Assembly: GCF_022682495.2 (NCBI RefSeq)
Contig: NC_071389.1
Coordinates: 176,142,056-176,206,055 of the forward strand
Source: Desmodus rotundus
Taxonomy: Eukaryota > Chordata > Mammalia > Chiroptera > Phyllostomidae
Direction of reading: 5' to 3'
Length of the DNA: 64,000 nucleotides
This document shows positions 23,725 to 36,534 of the stretch, in pieces. The notes beneath the pieces are model-generated. The model saw nothing but the letters and a program-made list of their open reading frames with translations, searched no databases and was not told the DNA's origin. The stretch's first letter is position 1. Each line of letters begins with the position of its first letter. The position numbers and the translations under genes are program-made.

Positions 23725-26700
23725 CGGCAGGAGCAGTACTCTTCATAGGGCATGCTGCCTCTTAACTGCTTGATCGTGTCCTCGGAAGGACTGGCAAGCA
23801 GCCAGGGCTTTCCTGTTAACCTTTGCCCTGTGCTGACAGTGTCCTCGTGATTCCTGATCTCTTGGTTCTTACCCAGACAAGGGTGCAAATTCACAGTTAA
23901 TGGGAATTGAAGGTGGTGTTATTTAGGAATTGAGTGGGATCCTTTCTCCATCTGCTCTCTCTGTCCTCCAGAGGATAAAGGCTGGCTGGGTGGGGGTAAG
24001 AACGGGGGTGAGTTGCCAGAAAGCTGGAGTGCTGTCATTTATGGTTACTGACATGGACTGGAAGCCTGAGTGAGGGCTGGACCACAGCCGGCCAAGGTCA
24101 GCTTAACTAACAGGAGCTTCTTGAGAGATGGCTTCCTGGCTTTTGCACCTATGTACACGACCTCACGTATTTTAAATAAGCAATGGTTTGAGTATTTCTC
24201 TTTGTTTCCTCTCCAATGGACCTGTCAGGGGTGCATAGGTGGTCATTTGCTGGAAGAAATCTCCAGGACCTGATGTGGCCGATAAGGATTTAGAAGAAGC
24301 AGAGTATTCAGCTGGCCTGATTTTCAGAAGTGGTTGCTAAGGGATCTGAACCAGCACCGCAGACAGAGGCACATGTAGAAGCTGGCAAGGGGGTGGCAGC
24401 GGGAGCTGGGTAGAGGAACCTTCCTTGACTTTCAGGCTTCTATCAGTGGCGCATTCTCTTCCGGGAGGGCCTCGTGGGGTTGGTGTGCCCAGACTGGCAC
24501 TGGTCCCCAAGCTGGGCCGGCTGGTCACACATGAAGGAACTGCTGCTGACAGATTAGAGCTCCCCGCTGCTGAAATCTGTTCCCTCTTGTCCAGCTTCCA
24601 GCAGCAGCAGCCGGCCGGGGGCTGCCTACTGCCTCCCTCGCTGCTCAGGCTTTTTCTTTTCCTCATTCATTACTGACTCACACCCCCCACGCCCTCTAGC
24701 TTTCTTTCCTTCTTCTTTCCTATCCTTTTCCCTATAGGGTGTTCTGTTCATTGATCTTTTGCTGCCCTTCTCTTCTTTTCCCCAGCTTTCATTTAAAGCT
24801 TTCCTGTCTTTAGCTTTCTGTGTTCATAAATGACCGTAGGTGGGATTCTTACACATACATATACCTGTGTGTATATGTATTATTTATCCATTCAGCGCAT
24901 ATTTGTGTGTGTACATTTACATCTGTAAAATGGAGTAGAACAGTATTGAAAGAACTGGATAAAAACACATTTCCATATTAAATTGGATGGCATGAAAAAA
25001 GTTGAGTATGGGGGAAAATTTGGGAGAAATCCTTCAAAATGGCTTGTCTGGAATTAGCTGTGGAGAATCTCAACAAGATATTTCCTTTCATCTGGTCCCA
25101 TTTTGAAAGTCTCCATGGCTGTAAGGGTGGTTGCTAAGTAACCCGATCACATTTATTGTTTGGGCAAAGGAGGGAGACACAGTAGTCAAGTGGTTCTATA
25201 TACTTTTAAGAATCCCTTAATGTCTTCTTTTTCTAAAGGAAAGATTTTCTGTGATATAGCAACAGAAATAGCCATGGAGGCCATACTGTGAATATCATCA
25301 TATCATAAAATAATATCATATTCATTCTAAGCGGTTCTTCTGAGAGTTCTTTGAGAGGTGTCACAGATGGAGTCCAGATGAAGATATGTGTCAAAATACA
25401 TAAAACCTGATGATCAAAAACTTCAGGTTCATTATTATGGCTAATAACGAGGATAATAAAAGTCACGAGTTTCATACAGAGAATCTTCGTGTCTGTCATA
25501 TCACTGAATCATTACAACAAACCCGTGAAGACCTCTATTCACTGCAATCAATGGAGAAAATGCAGGTTTTTCCTTTCTTTAATTTTCCCAGCGGCATTTC
25601 CAGACATTCACACCCACTTTCCCCCTCCTTGAACAACAATCCGGGAACTTTTGTTTAGGCAAAAATAGCACAGTAGACATAGGTTTTAACATGTCAAATT
25701 TCTCTCATCATTGAAGGCAGAGAAAAAAGCCGGGTATGTGTGCCTGTGTGTGTTACAGACTATGACTTAAAATACTGAGTGATCCACTGGCTACACGGTG
25801 CCGTTACCCTCGTCGCTCAGTCACCACAACTCATGCGTGCTCACACTCAGACTTCCTTGCTTGGAAGAGGAGTGGTTACATACTCAACAGTCTGGTGTAT
25901 TTAGAACATAACCAAGAACTACAAAGGAAGCAGGAAGGGGCTTGGAATGAAAATCACTGACACAAATTTTTGTCCTAAAATGAATGTGGTTTAACTCTGA
26001 GTTCATCTCCTCTCATTTTATACATATTTCTAAGAAGTTTGTGGACAGTTGGATTAGACATGGCATAGAGAATCAGCAGACCAGTTTAAACACGATACAT
26101 AAGCCTGGCTAGGTGGTCTGTCCAGAGCTGGCGTGGGACCTGCATGATCGCCAGGTCACCAGGACCCAGACTCTTGCCAGCTCTCTACTTTTTTGTTTAT
26201 AAGGTCTGGCTTTTATCCCTGTGTCCAGGATGGCCGCTGAACTCTAGTGTCAAGCAGCAGATTGAAGTTTAGAAGAAAGAAAGACAAGAACTTTCCCTTT
26301 TAAGGAAATTGCCCAGAAATCCCACACTTTGCTTTTAGCCCATTAGTCAGAAATCAGTCCATGGTCACAGCTAGCTTCAAGGCAAGCTGAAACATTTATT
26401 TTAGTTTTTGACTGTGGCAGTAATATGCTCAGTTAAAAATCAAAGTTCTGTTAACTAGATAGAGTCAGGCCCTGTCTTTGGTAGGCAGCTAGTAGTGTCT
26501 AAGATACTTGATTATCTGGTTTTCCAGATAACGACAGCTTAGAAAAAAGCAGACACGGTGGGAATTGGGTAGGCAAACTGACAGCATTAAGAAGTAACAA
26601 ACAGAATGGTGAAGTGCAGGGAGTGTTAGAAAAACCGAGCAGGAGACCTTGAAGGGAACCCTCATCTAAGACTATTTGGGGGAAACGTCTCTATACTCTC

Positions 26701-26925
26701 AGAAAGCATATAACCCCTTTACAGCACCCCTATATAGCAAAATAGCATAGTCATCGTTAGGTCATCAATAAGAGCTTAAATTTTATTGACTATCTTTAGT
26801 TTAAGAAGTCAGAGAACATAATAACTTTCTGAAATTTTCCACTTAAAATGCTTCCTATAATCAAGAAAAAGCTTGGTACTTAAAAATACTAAGCTTCAGC
26901 AATTTAGAAAATTTACTTTAAGAAG
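23725..26925. other. Intronic stretch, mostly unassigned
   Basis: I see no gene. A GC-richer block at about 24335-24640 contains several CpGs and a CAGCAGCAGCAGCCGGCCGG run, and has open frames on both strands that resemble no protein. It could be regulatory, but there is no proof. The rest is AT-rich without repeats I can name. Confidence 0.4.
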
Positions 26926-26929
26926 GGTT

Positions 26930-27120
26930 ATTAAGTGAATACTATGTGCCAAGTTCCTTATATAGCCTTATTTAATCTCAAAAGCACTGTACAGAGGCAT
27001 TATTACTTCCATTTTTCAGAGAAAGAAACTGAGATCCAGAAAGGTTAAGAAGCCACTTGCCTACTTTACTTACAGATTATGGTGGGTTTCAAACCCACAT
27101 CTTTATGGATTCCAGGTGTG
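26930..27120 (-). repeat. MIR SINE, antisense
   Basis: The + strand has ACTATGTGCCAAGTTCCTTA, then CCTTATTTAATCTCAAAAGCAC, then GGCATTATTACTTCCATTTT, AGAAACTGAGATCCAGAAAG and GGGTTTCAAACCCACA. This is the full antisense MIR order and is one of the better preserved copies here. Confidence 0.8.
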
Positions 27121-27124
27121 CTTT

Positions 27125-28950
27125 GCCCCACATCGTCCATCCTTCTGAGAACTATGGCTGTGGCTGAGCAGGCTGGGTCAGTCAGTCATGACTCTGATGC
27201 ATATGAAGATGTTATTAACCTGTGGGACAAAGTGGTTTTGTGATGAAGAGTTTCTTTTCTTGGCCTCTGTGGAATTCCTGTCCTGAAGCCATGATAAATC
27301 CAGCCTGGGAACAGCATTCGGTACACACACGTTAGGGGTGTCCCAAACTCAGCCTCTTTACTCCCCCTCCATCCTGGAGTGCGTCACACTCCAGTTACTA
27401 GCCCTGTTGTAATCTCTCTTATGCTTTCTTTTCTAATTAGAAAGGATGGATTTTTCCTTATTTTATGTCTGTATGTTCCAAAGTCCTTTAGCCTAATAGG
27501 GAAAAACAACAACGTACAGTCTTTGCAGACCTGAAAGTCCTTGGAACTGATGTGGAAGCAGACTTGCTGTCTCCAAACCGGCTGAGGCTCCTGAAGGTTA
27601 TAGGCACATTGACAATAGTCAGGGACATGTAATAAAACAAAGCAAGACCTTGGCCTCTGTCATGATTCTCAGGTGTTCTCCAGGGCCACTATTCCTTTGT
27701 GACAGATCAGATGAGTTTGGATTTGTTTAAGGCTGATACTCAGCCAGAGATTAGGGAAAAGTAAAAACAGTGCTATTGAAAGTAAACGAAGTGTGACATG
27801 TGAAGGGCCACTTTTCTGTCCCTCACAATATTACATTCACTGACAGTTGACTTCATGACACATTCAGGCGACACATTTTGATTCCGTGTTATGTCCTGAC
27901 TCCTGAGTTAGATACTGGGCATTCAGACAACACATGTCATCCATTTAATTGGCTTCATGAGAAATGTGGCAACCACGGAAAGTTCTTTTAATTTGCTGGC
28001 TCAGACTTACTTTTCTTGTAACCCAAAGTGAATTGCCTAACAGGCTAGCAGAATGAGTCTAAGAAAAAAATGATTAGAATTTCAGAATACACTGGTTAAA
28101 GTCCCGAGAATTTCCTGGTACTTCTGACAGAAGACCATCAAGGATCCCTTCCGACAGAGACCAAGAGAGTGAACTTCAGGAAAAAAAGAACCTTTCTGGT
28201 ATAGCTGATTCTGGCTTAATTCTTTGTGATCTCCTTGTCACGGATTATTAGCCACCTGCAAACTCAAAGAACCTCATAAAAAATATTCTCTTGAAATATG
28301 TGAGAATTTCCTCCCCCCATGTGTATACACATGCACTCTGTGTGCTCACTCACCAAGTTCAAAAATAGGAACCGTGGTGTTGCCATGACTCCTCCTGCTA
28401 CTCTGCAGCCTTTCTTTCCCTTTGATGTGATTTCACTTCTGAGCAAGGTTTAGCGAGCATCTGGCTCAGAGCGGCCTCTAGCGGCTCAGTCCTTAGGGAA
28501 GTTCTTCCTTCTTGGATACTCAGCCCAATTCCAAAATTAACCCATACCAGCCAAGTTAACACTTGTGTGTAATGAACTCTTCTCTCCGTGTGGTCAGCTT
28601 TTCACGGAATCTTTTTCTTCAGCCCTGAGTGACAAACCAGTCAGCACTTCCTGTGTGCTCAGAACTTTGTCCAAGGTCCAGGAGTTCACTGTGTTGCTGT
28701 GGAGACGAGACCTGCACCCCACAAACACTGGGAGAGCAGCCTCAGGGAAACTGGGTGGTAGAAGTGTGGTGGTGAATAAAGTAATTCAAATAAAATATGT
28801 CTGCTGTGATCATCAGAAGTTAGCATTTTCCTTTTTTCAGATAAAGGACTCTTCTAAAATGTAGCCCCTGACGCTGATTCAACAGCCTCCGGGGAGAGTT
28901 GCTGTGCTGACTTGCTCCCATACTGTCTTTAGTTCCCTGTGTTTTGAGTT
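27125..28950. other. Intronic stretch, unassigned
   Basis: I see no gene and no mobile element I can name. Open frames at 28264-28446 and 28565-28864 look like chance. A small imperfect hairpin, CTGGAGTG...CACTCCAG, lies at about 27374-27394. Confidence 0.45.
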
Positions 28951-28955
28951 CCCTG

Positions 28956-29150
28956 TGTTAGTGATTCTCAATCCTGACTGCATTTTAGAATTTTTTGGGA
29001 AGACTTAAGAAACCGTATTCAGATCTTGAGGTCCCACCCTGCAAAATTCAGATTTAGTTGGATAAGAAGGGGATCAGGACCTGGGAACAAAAATGCATTG
29101 AAAGCCCTCAAGTTGATCCTAAAGGGAAGCCACGGTTGCGAATCCTCGTT
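28956..29150. mobile_element. hAT-Charlie miniature element (MER5/MER3-like), diverged
   Basis: The segment opens with TTAGTGATTCTCAATCCTGAC, holds GAGGTCCCACCCTGCAAAATTCAG and AGTTGATCCTAAAGG, and closes with CACGGTTGCGAATCCTCG. The layout follows the old eutherian hAT-Charlie non-autonomous elements, which begin CAGTGGTTCTCAA and end in its inverse. The subfamily is uncertain. Confidence 0.55.
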
Positions 29151-29154
29151 CTCG

Positions 29155-32100
29155 ACTCTGCTGTCACTTTTGTGGCCCCAGTGACCAGAATCAGGTGAAG
29201 GACAATGATATCATTCACATAAATTTGAACTTGGTGCTAGTGAAACACTTCCTTCGTTTGATTCTCTCCTGATGACCAGTCTAAAAATTGTGATCCCTAT
29301 GAGTGCTATGAAATTCACATTCTGGAAAGGGAATAGGGTGTGGACCCTTCCTCGCTGGCGATCCTCTTGCAGGTGGTCATGATTTTCTAACATGAGTTTG
29401 GGGCCTGTTGCTGACACTCCACGTGTCTGTTTTATTCAGAGAGATGAGTTCCTGTCAGTAAAGCTGATAGGATGGGCATCAAAAGAAATCTGACTTTAAA
29501 TGGCATTTTAATTTCCCTGTGCATAGATTGATTACAAACCCAAAAGAAACAGAACTTCAAAAGCTTTTGATCTGATGTTTGCTGGCCTTGATGGGAAATT
29601 TGTGATTTGCTAAATTTTGGAGCACACAAGTGGTTTTAAAATGAGGGTTATTAGCGCTAGGAAAAGATGTTCTTTGTATTGCTGCACTATTACTACACTG
29701 TTATTACACTTAATGGAATTTATCCCTAAAGTGTTACAGAATGAAAGGAAAAACAGAGTTAGAATCAGGAAGACAACAGGGTGAGGGCCAAAGTAAGAAA
29801 ATTAATGGTGGGCCACCTTGATCTTAAAACTCTTCCCTGAAGTCTGGGAGAGACCTCCTTTAGGGAAGTCAATTGAGTTGGGCTTGATGAAGTTCTGGCA
29901 GAATTGCAGGTGATTTCATAATGTGTGGCATTATTGTGGTTCTGAATGCTATGAGCAAGCAAGAAAGCTAGGCCAAGGCATACCTTTGGAATTATATTAA
30001 GGGAGAATATAATTTTTTCAGAATAGAGTAATGCTATCTACCTGATTAATGACTTTGCATGGCATAGGAAACTTTTATGTTTGTCCAAAGGAATAATAAG
30101 AAGAGAAGAATACGCTACATTATTGTTAAAGCTTTTTGTGATTTGTAGGAGAGTACCATGACAGTCCCTGACACATTTACCGGGTACGTGATTATTAATT
30201 AAGTGGTTGTTATCATTGCCTTTAATCCCTGTCTTCCATGCACCCAGCCATCTCTCCTGCACTTATGGTGCCTGGCTGAACAGATGGCATTTTGTATAAT
30301 GTCCTTAAGGCCATCGGACTTGGGCTTCCTTGAATGAGCAGGAGGGAATGAATCCAGAACACTTGTTCTTCTCCAAACTCCAGGTTCCAGATCTGGGCTA
30401 TTACATGGAGCTTTCTGGCATTTGTTCACCAATAGCATAACATGAAGGAGGAACTAATTGCTATAAAGAAGCATTTATTAACTGCTACACCACGTGTGTT
30501 CCTTTTTTGGGCTCAACCAGGCATGTTCTAATATTAAGCTGGCTCCTCAAGGGTGAATTGAAAATGCCTGATGCAGGCAGTCACATCCTTACCTCGCATA
30601 TGCCAATGACTGGTGCCGAAGTAGGATTATGTGTTTAGTTGTTTGTTTTTAAGTATATGTAGGTTTTTCCAGATTTCACGACAGAGATGCACAAGACAAT
30701 ATCGGGGTCTAGAGGTAAAAGGTGGATGAAAGAAGGCATAGATACTACACTGCAAACCTCAAATAATTACGGATCTGTGAATCTTAGTGACCAAGAGCCG
30801 TAGCCATTCTTAGTGTCCCTTCTCCTTTTCAGGGATTTCCTTCCCATTGCTGGCATTGTTTTCATCTTTCCCAAAGTGATATCGACTTCATTTCATGCTG
30901 TCTGTTCAGTATTGTCTTAAGGACCAGGCAGCCAGGAGAAGGGGCACAATAGTTAATTTCCCCGGGACACCTTGCTGTGCTGTCCACCCTCCTCACATTG
31001 TTGGCACGAAGGGGTGACCCAGAAACTCCACGTGCTCTCCCGGAGGAGCCGAGGAAACATCTGAGAGTTGAGTGGCTGCTTGATGTTCTTTTCCCCTTTT
31101 CTGTGTGAGATGATAGTTCATATATCTAGGTGTCAGGAAGATTGAGACGTATTTCCTTTTCTATTCCAAAGGTAAAATTGGGAAGTGGGAAAAGAAAGCA
31201 AGTACAGCATTTTGTTCAGCCCTTGGAATCTTTTTGGTCCTGTGTAAAGGACACACATGCTAAGTCTGTCAGCCCTGGCAGTGACATGTGCTTCAGATTG
31301 TGAGGCTTATTTTTCCTTAAAAAAAAAAATGCCTGTCTCTTCATTCCTTCTGAGCACTGGGAAAGGATCCTACTTCTCCACACTTGGTTGTACCAGCTGT
31401 CGAGTGAGTCACTCTAGTTATTAGTAAGCAGCAGGGAAATATGTCTGTAAAAAAAGAAGTTGACAGGAGATGTAAAGAAGGAACAGGACATATCTGAGGG
31501 AAAGAGACACTTGAGAAATAAATAAGACTAGGACATGATCCTGTAATGCCCAGGCACTGAGCCCCAGATCACAGAGCCCCACAACTTGCCATTGGTCCAG
31601 GCTACAATGGCCCGTTGTGACGGAGCCGAGATGCCACGAAGGAAGGGCGGCATTAAGACAGGAGGACAGTCTGCCTTACCATAGATAGCATCATACACTG
31701 ATAAGGAGATGGACACCCTGCTTCTGTGAGTCTGATTCAGGGGTGAAGAAGTGGTCTCCCTGAAGGGGCCTGTGCTCAAGATTCCCCAAATATACCGTGC
31801 TTCCCTTCACAAAGGAGGAAGAATCAGGGCCTGGTCAGACCAGTTCCAAAAGCAGGACAAAGGCCGCATCAGACGTCTTCCAGGAAGCTGATGTCTGGTG
31901 GTGGCACTGGATGATGGAAAATCCATCACCTTGGCATCCACCTGTACTTTTTTGGATGGAGACATTGTCATTGAATATCTCAAAATGACTTTAGTAGTCT
32001 CTAAAATTAAGCTGGGGATGAGGAAGAATTAATTTTAACCCATGTCTTATTGAATGAATTAAATAAGATTTCAATATGCTACAAAAAATGGGGAATTGGA

Positions 32101-32345
32101 TAGCTAGAGAAGAAAGCTAATTTTCCCACAAATCTCTGATGGCTCCACTGGTTGAGATACGTGTTTCTCAGCAAGCCATAAAAGACCCTTGAATAACTGC
32201 GTGTAACCTTCATGATTGATCTTGTCTCATCTGCCTCCCTCTTCCAGCTCCCCACCTTGCCCTAATATGTCTGCAAACTAGCAATATCAAATGACGTGAC
32301 TAGCCATTCTCTAACTATGACAGACTTTAAAAAAGCGATTCCATG
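29155..32345. other. Intronic stretch, unassigned
   Basis: I see no gene. There is an A-run at 31319-31329. Open frames such as 31528-31779 and 31797-31988 do not resemble known proteins and their composition is that of the surrounding intron. Confidence 0.45.
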
Positions 32346-32349
32346 CCTC

Positions 32350-32660
32350 TGCATGGGCTATACTCTCAGATGCTCCTCTTTCAGTTCCCCTGGTGAATAT
32401 ATGAATGTCCTTCATGGTCTAACTCAAGTGTCACCTCCTCTTTGAAGCTTTCTCTAGCAATTTCAGGCAGAATTAGTCATTCCTGTCTATGTGCTCCCAT
32501 AGCCTGTGTTCATACCTCTATTCTAACACTTAGATGTGCCAACAGTTCAAATTAAAAGTATATCTGGGAGTGTCTAAGGCTGGGAACATCTCACTCATTT
32601 TTGTAGCCACCCCAGGATTCATTGCACAGAAGGCTCACACATTTTTTATTGAATGAAAAT
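32350..32660 (+). mobile_element. L2 LINE 3' end, sense
   Basis: The order is CTATACTCTCAGATGCTCCTC, then a block holding TGGTCTAACTCAAGTGTCACC and TCCTCTTTGAAGCTTTCTC, then GTGCTCCCATAGCCTGTG, and an end near TTTTTTATTGAATGAAAATC. This is typical of the L2 3' part. Confidence 0.75.
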
Positions 32661-33274
32661 CAGCGTGAATCAATAAAGATGAAAGGTGAGGCTTAGGCAT
32701 GTGGAATGTAAAAGTGGTTATTCTTTTAAAATTTAAATATGCTGTCTGTCATGTGTGAAGGTGATTTTTCTGATTCATTGGCAGTAACATGTAGGCTTTG
32801 AACTGGTTTCCCACGTTTGCCTTATCTGCAGAGAGTTCTCACGTGGTCTTTTGCCTTATCAAAATGTACCAAGAAATGACTCCTTCATGCTCTTCACTCC
32901 TCCTGTATGTACAGTCAGACTCCAGCAATTTTGCACAGTGCTCTTAAGTCATTCTTCTCTCTCCATTTCCATAGCCACTGTCTCTGTTCACTTGTGCCTA
33001 GATTCTATAATGAGCTGCTCCGTGTCCCTCACCTTTAATATCACAACTATCATCTTACCCATTTATCAGGTTTGTATTTTTCAAAAATTGTTTGGAACAT
33101 TTCATTCACATGGTTAAGGACTGAGTGGGACTTAGTTTAGCTAAATTGAAGTTTAGCATGGCAGTCATCCTCCCCAAATATGAAGGTACTAATCTCAAAA
33201 CTGGTTCTTAAATTACTTTCCAAAAGGGATGTCTTTTCTAGGCACACCTCTCCCTTAACCATTCAGACAATGTG

Positions 33275-33425
33275 GTGTGTACAGTGGAAGGGGTACCCTA
33301 CTGTGAGGGAGAGAGCCCGGTTCTGTTCCCAGCTTTGTTACTAATTAGCTGTGTTACAGGTCATTTTACCTTTTCAGACTTTTCGTTTTCCTATCTGTAA
33401 AATAATGTCTTAGGAGAGATGCTTG
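33275..33425 (+). repeat. MIR SINE, sense
   Basis: The segment has GTGTGTACAGTGGAAGGGG, then GAGAGCCCGGTTCTGTTCCC, then TTACTAATTAGCTGTGTTAC, then TTCGTTTTCCTATCTGTAAAAT. This is the 5' two thirds of MIR in order. Confidence 0.72.
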
Positions 33426-34099
33426 CTTGGAAAGAATTTGGAAGAGATGAGCCCTGTGTTCCTTCTCATTCTAAAGTTCTTTGATTATTTGATTTTATGA
33501 GGTGTTGAACTTCTGTGTTCCCTTCTATAATCACTGACATAGCTTGAGTAGGCTTTGAATGCAGAACCTTGGCCTCACTCCTATTACACAGCAGCTGACC
33601 AGGCACCAGAAGGGGAATGAAGAATAAGGGACTCTGTGTTAAGCCTGACTTTTATATGGATATATACAACACCAGAAGCCAACCTTGTTTGGGTGAAGTT
33701 TAGTTTTTCATTCAGCCAAGCTTTTGGTTCACTTAATAAAGAAAAATAAATGGGTGAGATTTGATTTCCTTTGATTGAAAGAGATTTATTTTATATTCTT
33801 CCTGCCTCAATGAACACTAACCTGCAGTTATTCACAGTCTAGTTATCCATTTCAGGGCTGAGTTCCTTGATTCTACTATCTTCTTTTCAGGCCCAGTTTT
33901 TGGTAGACCATTTACTTTTTCTGAAACGCCACCTGAAGATGAACAAGATAAAGATCAGAATGTGGACCTCAACCTGCTTCTTGTCAACTTTTATGTGACA
34001 GGGTTCTACTAATGGGATTGTTCAGCATGCCCAAGGTTGAATTTTCATGATACGATTCCATAAACCTTGCCCTCCACTATGTTTCTTCATCTTAGGAAA

Positions 34100-34460
34100 A
34101 TAGCATGGTTATCCTTCTGGTTTCGTGTGTCAAAAATTTGCAAGTCATCTTGGATTCTTTTCTCTTTCCTTCTTTTACCTAATTAATTTTCAAATTTTAC
34201 TGGTTCTATAGCAAAATACATTTTATGTCTGTCCACTTTTTCCCAGTTTCCCTACAGTCCTAGTTAGATTGCATGCACACACACACACACACAATGTATA
34301 TGACTCTTTGTTCAGTGTTTGTGTCTTCCTTTGGCCAGACTATCAGCTCCGTGTTGGTGGTGATGTGTGTACTTTACTCACCATTGTATTTTAGTTTTAG
34401 CGCTTTAATTGCCTCAGAGCTGGTACTCAACAATATTTGTCAAATGAGTGAATTAACTTA
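34100..34460 (+). mobile_element. L2 LINE 3' end, sense (diverged), with (AC)n
   Basis: TCATCTTGGATTCTTTTCTC matches the L2 word GTCATCCTTGACTCC. Later TTTGGCCAGACTATCAGCTCC and ACTCAACAATATTTGTCAAATG match the L2 end. An (AC)n run at 34275-34293 interrupts it. The copy lies beside an antisense L2 (34540-36110), so two L2 insertions meet tail to tail here. Confidence 0.55.
34275..34293. repeat. (AC)n microsatellite
   Basis: About nine AC units are uninterrupted. This is an ordinary short dinucleotide repeat. Confidence 0.88.
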
Positions 34461-34539
34461 AGCTAATTGTAAAATGGAACTTTGAATTAACTATGGACTT
34501 GATTTCCTGGGTCTTTGGATCATCTATTTAAGACTTTGT

Positions 34540-36110
34540 TTCTTCCTATTTTCAACAAATAGTGAGGTGCCTGCTCTGTGCACAGAGCTGTACTTTGGTG
34601 TGAGAGGCAAGAAAACAGAAAAGTCAGGTTCTAATATTCCTCAGAACTCGAGTTCAGATGAAGGAGCAAAGCCTGCACCTACCCAAAGTACTGATTGGAA
34701 GTATGACGCAGAATATGAGTAAGTGCCTCGGGTGGGTAGTGCAGTTCATATGCTACAGTCAAGGAGTGCTGTCTGTGTCGGCTGAAGTTGCAGCCTTGAA
34801 ACGTCATGGAGAGACTGGAGGTCATGACACTTGACCTAGACTTTGAAAAATGTAGAATGTAGAGGTCCAAGGTGACATTTCCCTAAGTGGGAGTGATAGC
34901 ATGAACAAACATTTGGACTTGACACTTGACACCAGATGTTCATAATGAGGGTTACATTGGGATCAACTTAATCTTAATGGAATTATAGATAAGTAATAGG
35001 GAAAAGTGTGGGGTTATAGTGAGACAGGGCTGGTTTTTTTAAGGCGACATGCTGTCATTGGAAAGGTACCTGTTGGGAATTAGCATCTAATTGTGCAACC
35101 TTAAGCCATCTACTCTGTCCAAATCTCATTGTAAAAAAGAAGTGAAGAATATGCAGCATTAAAAGGTAGGACTACATCAGCTTTTAGCTGTTCCATGTTA
35201 TGTCTCTGTAAAGGAGCTGAAATAGACACCACTGATACATCTTTCTTTTCGAATCTCCTGTCTATGGAACTATTTAGTTCTTGAATCTGGGGCTGGGGCT
35301 GATGACACTGTGTCACTGCTCCCCAGTAGGTCATGGAACACCTTGAAAACTATATTAATGTCATTTGAGTTTATCCTGGGAAGTAACCATAGGAAAGACT
35401 TGATGAAATGGTTATTTTAAGAATTTTAATCTTGTCCCACTGTATAAGGGAATGGGGGAAGAGTGACACAAAGTGGGAAGGCAAGTGAGACCTACTCCAA
35501 ATGTAAGGTGACATGGGCCAGAAACTTGTTGGTCTCCAGTATTGCAAGAGAATTTTGAAGGATGCTTCTTTAGGATCTGGAGATGTCCTGTATAGAGATA
35601 ATGCAGAAAATAAAATAGTCAAAGCTGGATTTTAGGTTTGGGGATGGAAAAGATGGTGATGGATCAATAGAAATTGAAACACTGAAGTGGGATCCTGTTT
35701 TTCACAGAAGATGTATTCAATTCTCAGCTAAGGGCTGGACATGTCAGTGAGGATGTCTTAAAGTGCCTACTATACAGTGTGGAGTGTGAAGTAACAGATT
35801 TGAAATTCATCAGTGTAGTGTTGATACAACTGTCAGGGACCAGCTGAGAAAAGATCAGTTGTCTCAGGAGAAGAGTACATAGAAAAAAGTAAGGTGAAAT
35901 GTACGCTGAGCCTTGAACACCCAGTAAGGTTGGAGGAGGCAGACTATTCAGCAAAGCTCACAGCCCTGGCAGAGACAGGGAGGGAGGATTGTGGAGGTCA
36001 CCTCTGTGAGGGGAAGGTGATGCAAGTGGAAATGACTTTAAAGAAAGGAAAATGGAAAGATAGTGTCAAATCAGTAGAGAGGGCAGGCGTTGGTGGACCA
36101 TGCTTATCTT
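34540..36110 (-). mobile_element. L2 LINE fragment, antisense, ~1.5 kb with gaps
   Basis: The + strand follows the reverse-complement L2 order. It starts with TTTTCAACAAATAGTGAGGTGCC. Later it has ATGGAACACCTTGAAAACTA and GGTTATTTTAAGAATTTTAATC, then GGGCTGGACATGTCAGTGAGG and AAAGTGCCTACTATACAG. It ends in a GACCAGCTGAGAAAAG block. The middle, about 34880-35280, is more diverged. Open frames across it are noise. Confidence 0.62.
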
Positions 36111-36369
36111 TTGTTTGATCAGGGGTTGATTATTTCATTTTTTGACTATTCAAATCAGTTGCCTAATTCTTTTTATCATTTTATTATTTTTTAAACAGCT
36201 TAGGGAAAGAACTGAAGAGGAGGGAAGGATTCAATCACTTTTGCTCCCTATTGCCAGATGGAGGAAAAGGTTGGGAGGGAAGGAGCTTAACAATCACTGT
36301 TGGCAAAGTAAAACTTGGGCCCTTTGTACAATGTCAGAAGCCAGAGGGGTCTGTCAACACCCCTATGCT

Positions 36370-36530
36370 GGTGAGCTGGGTGGGCTTGGGTAAATTACCT
36401 AGCCTCTCTGAGCTTACATCTTCCTCTATAAAAACAGAGATAACAGTAAAGGTGTCCTATTGTTCTCATGCTGGTTAAATGGCAATGTCAGCGGCAAAGT
36501 GTTTAGCACAGGCCTGATCCAAAGAAAATG
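36370..36530 (+). repeat. MIR SINE, 3' part, sense
   Basis: GCTTGGGTAAATTACCTAGC, CTCTCTGAGCTTACATCTTC, ACAGAGATAACAGTAAAGG and AAGTGTTTAGCACAGGCCTG follow the second half of MIR in order. Confidence 0.68.
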
Positions 36531-36534
36531 CTCA

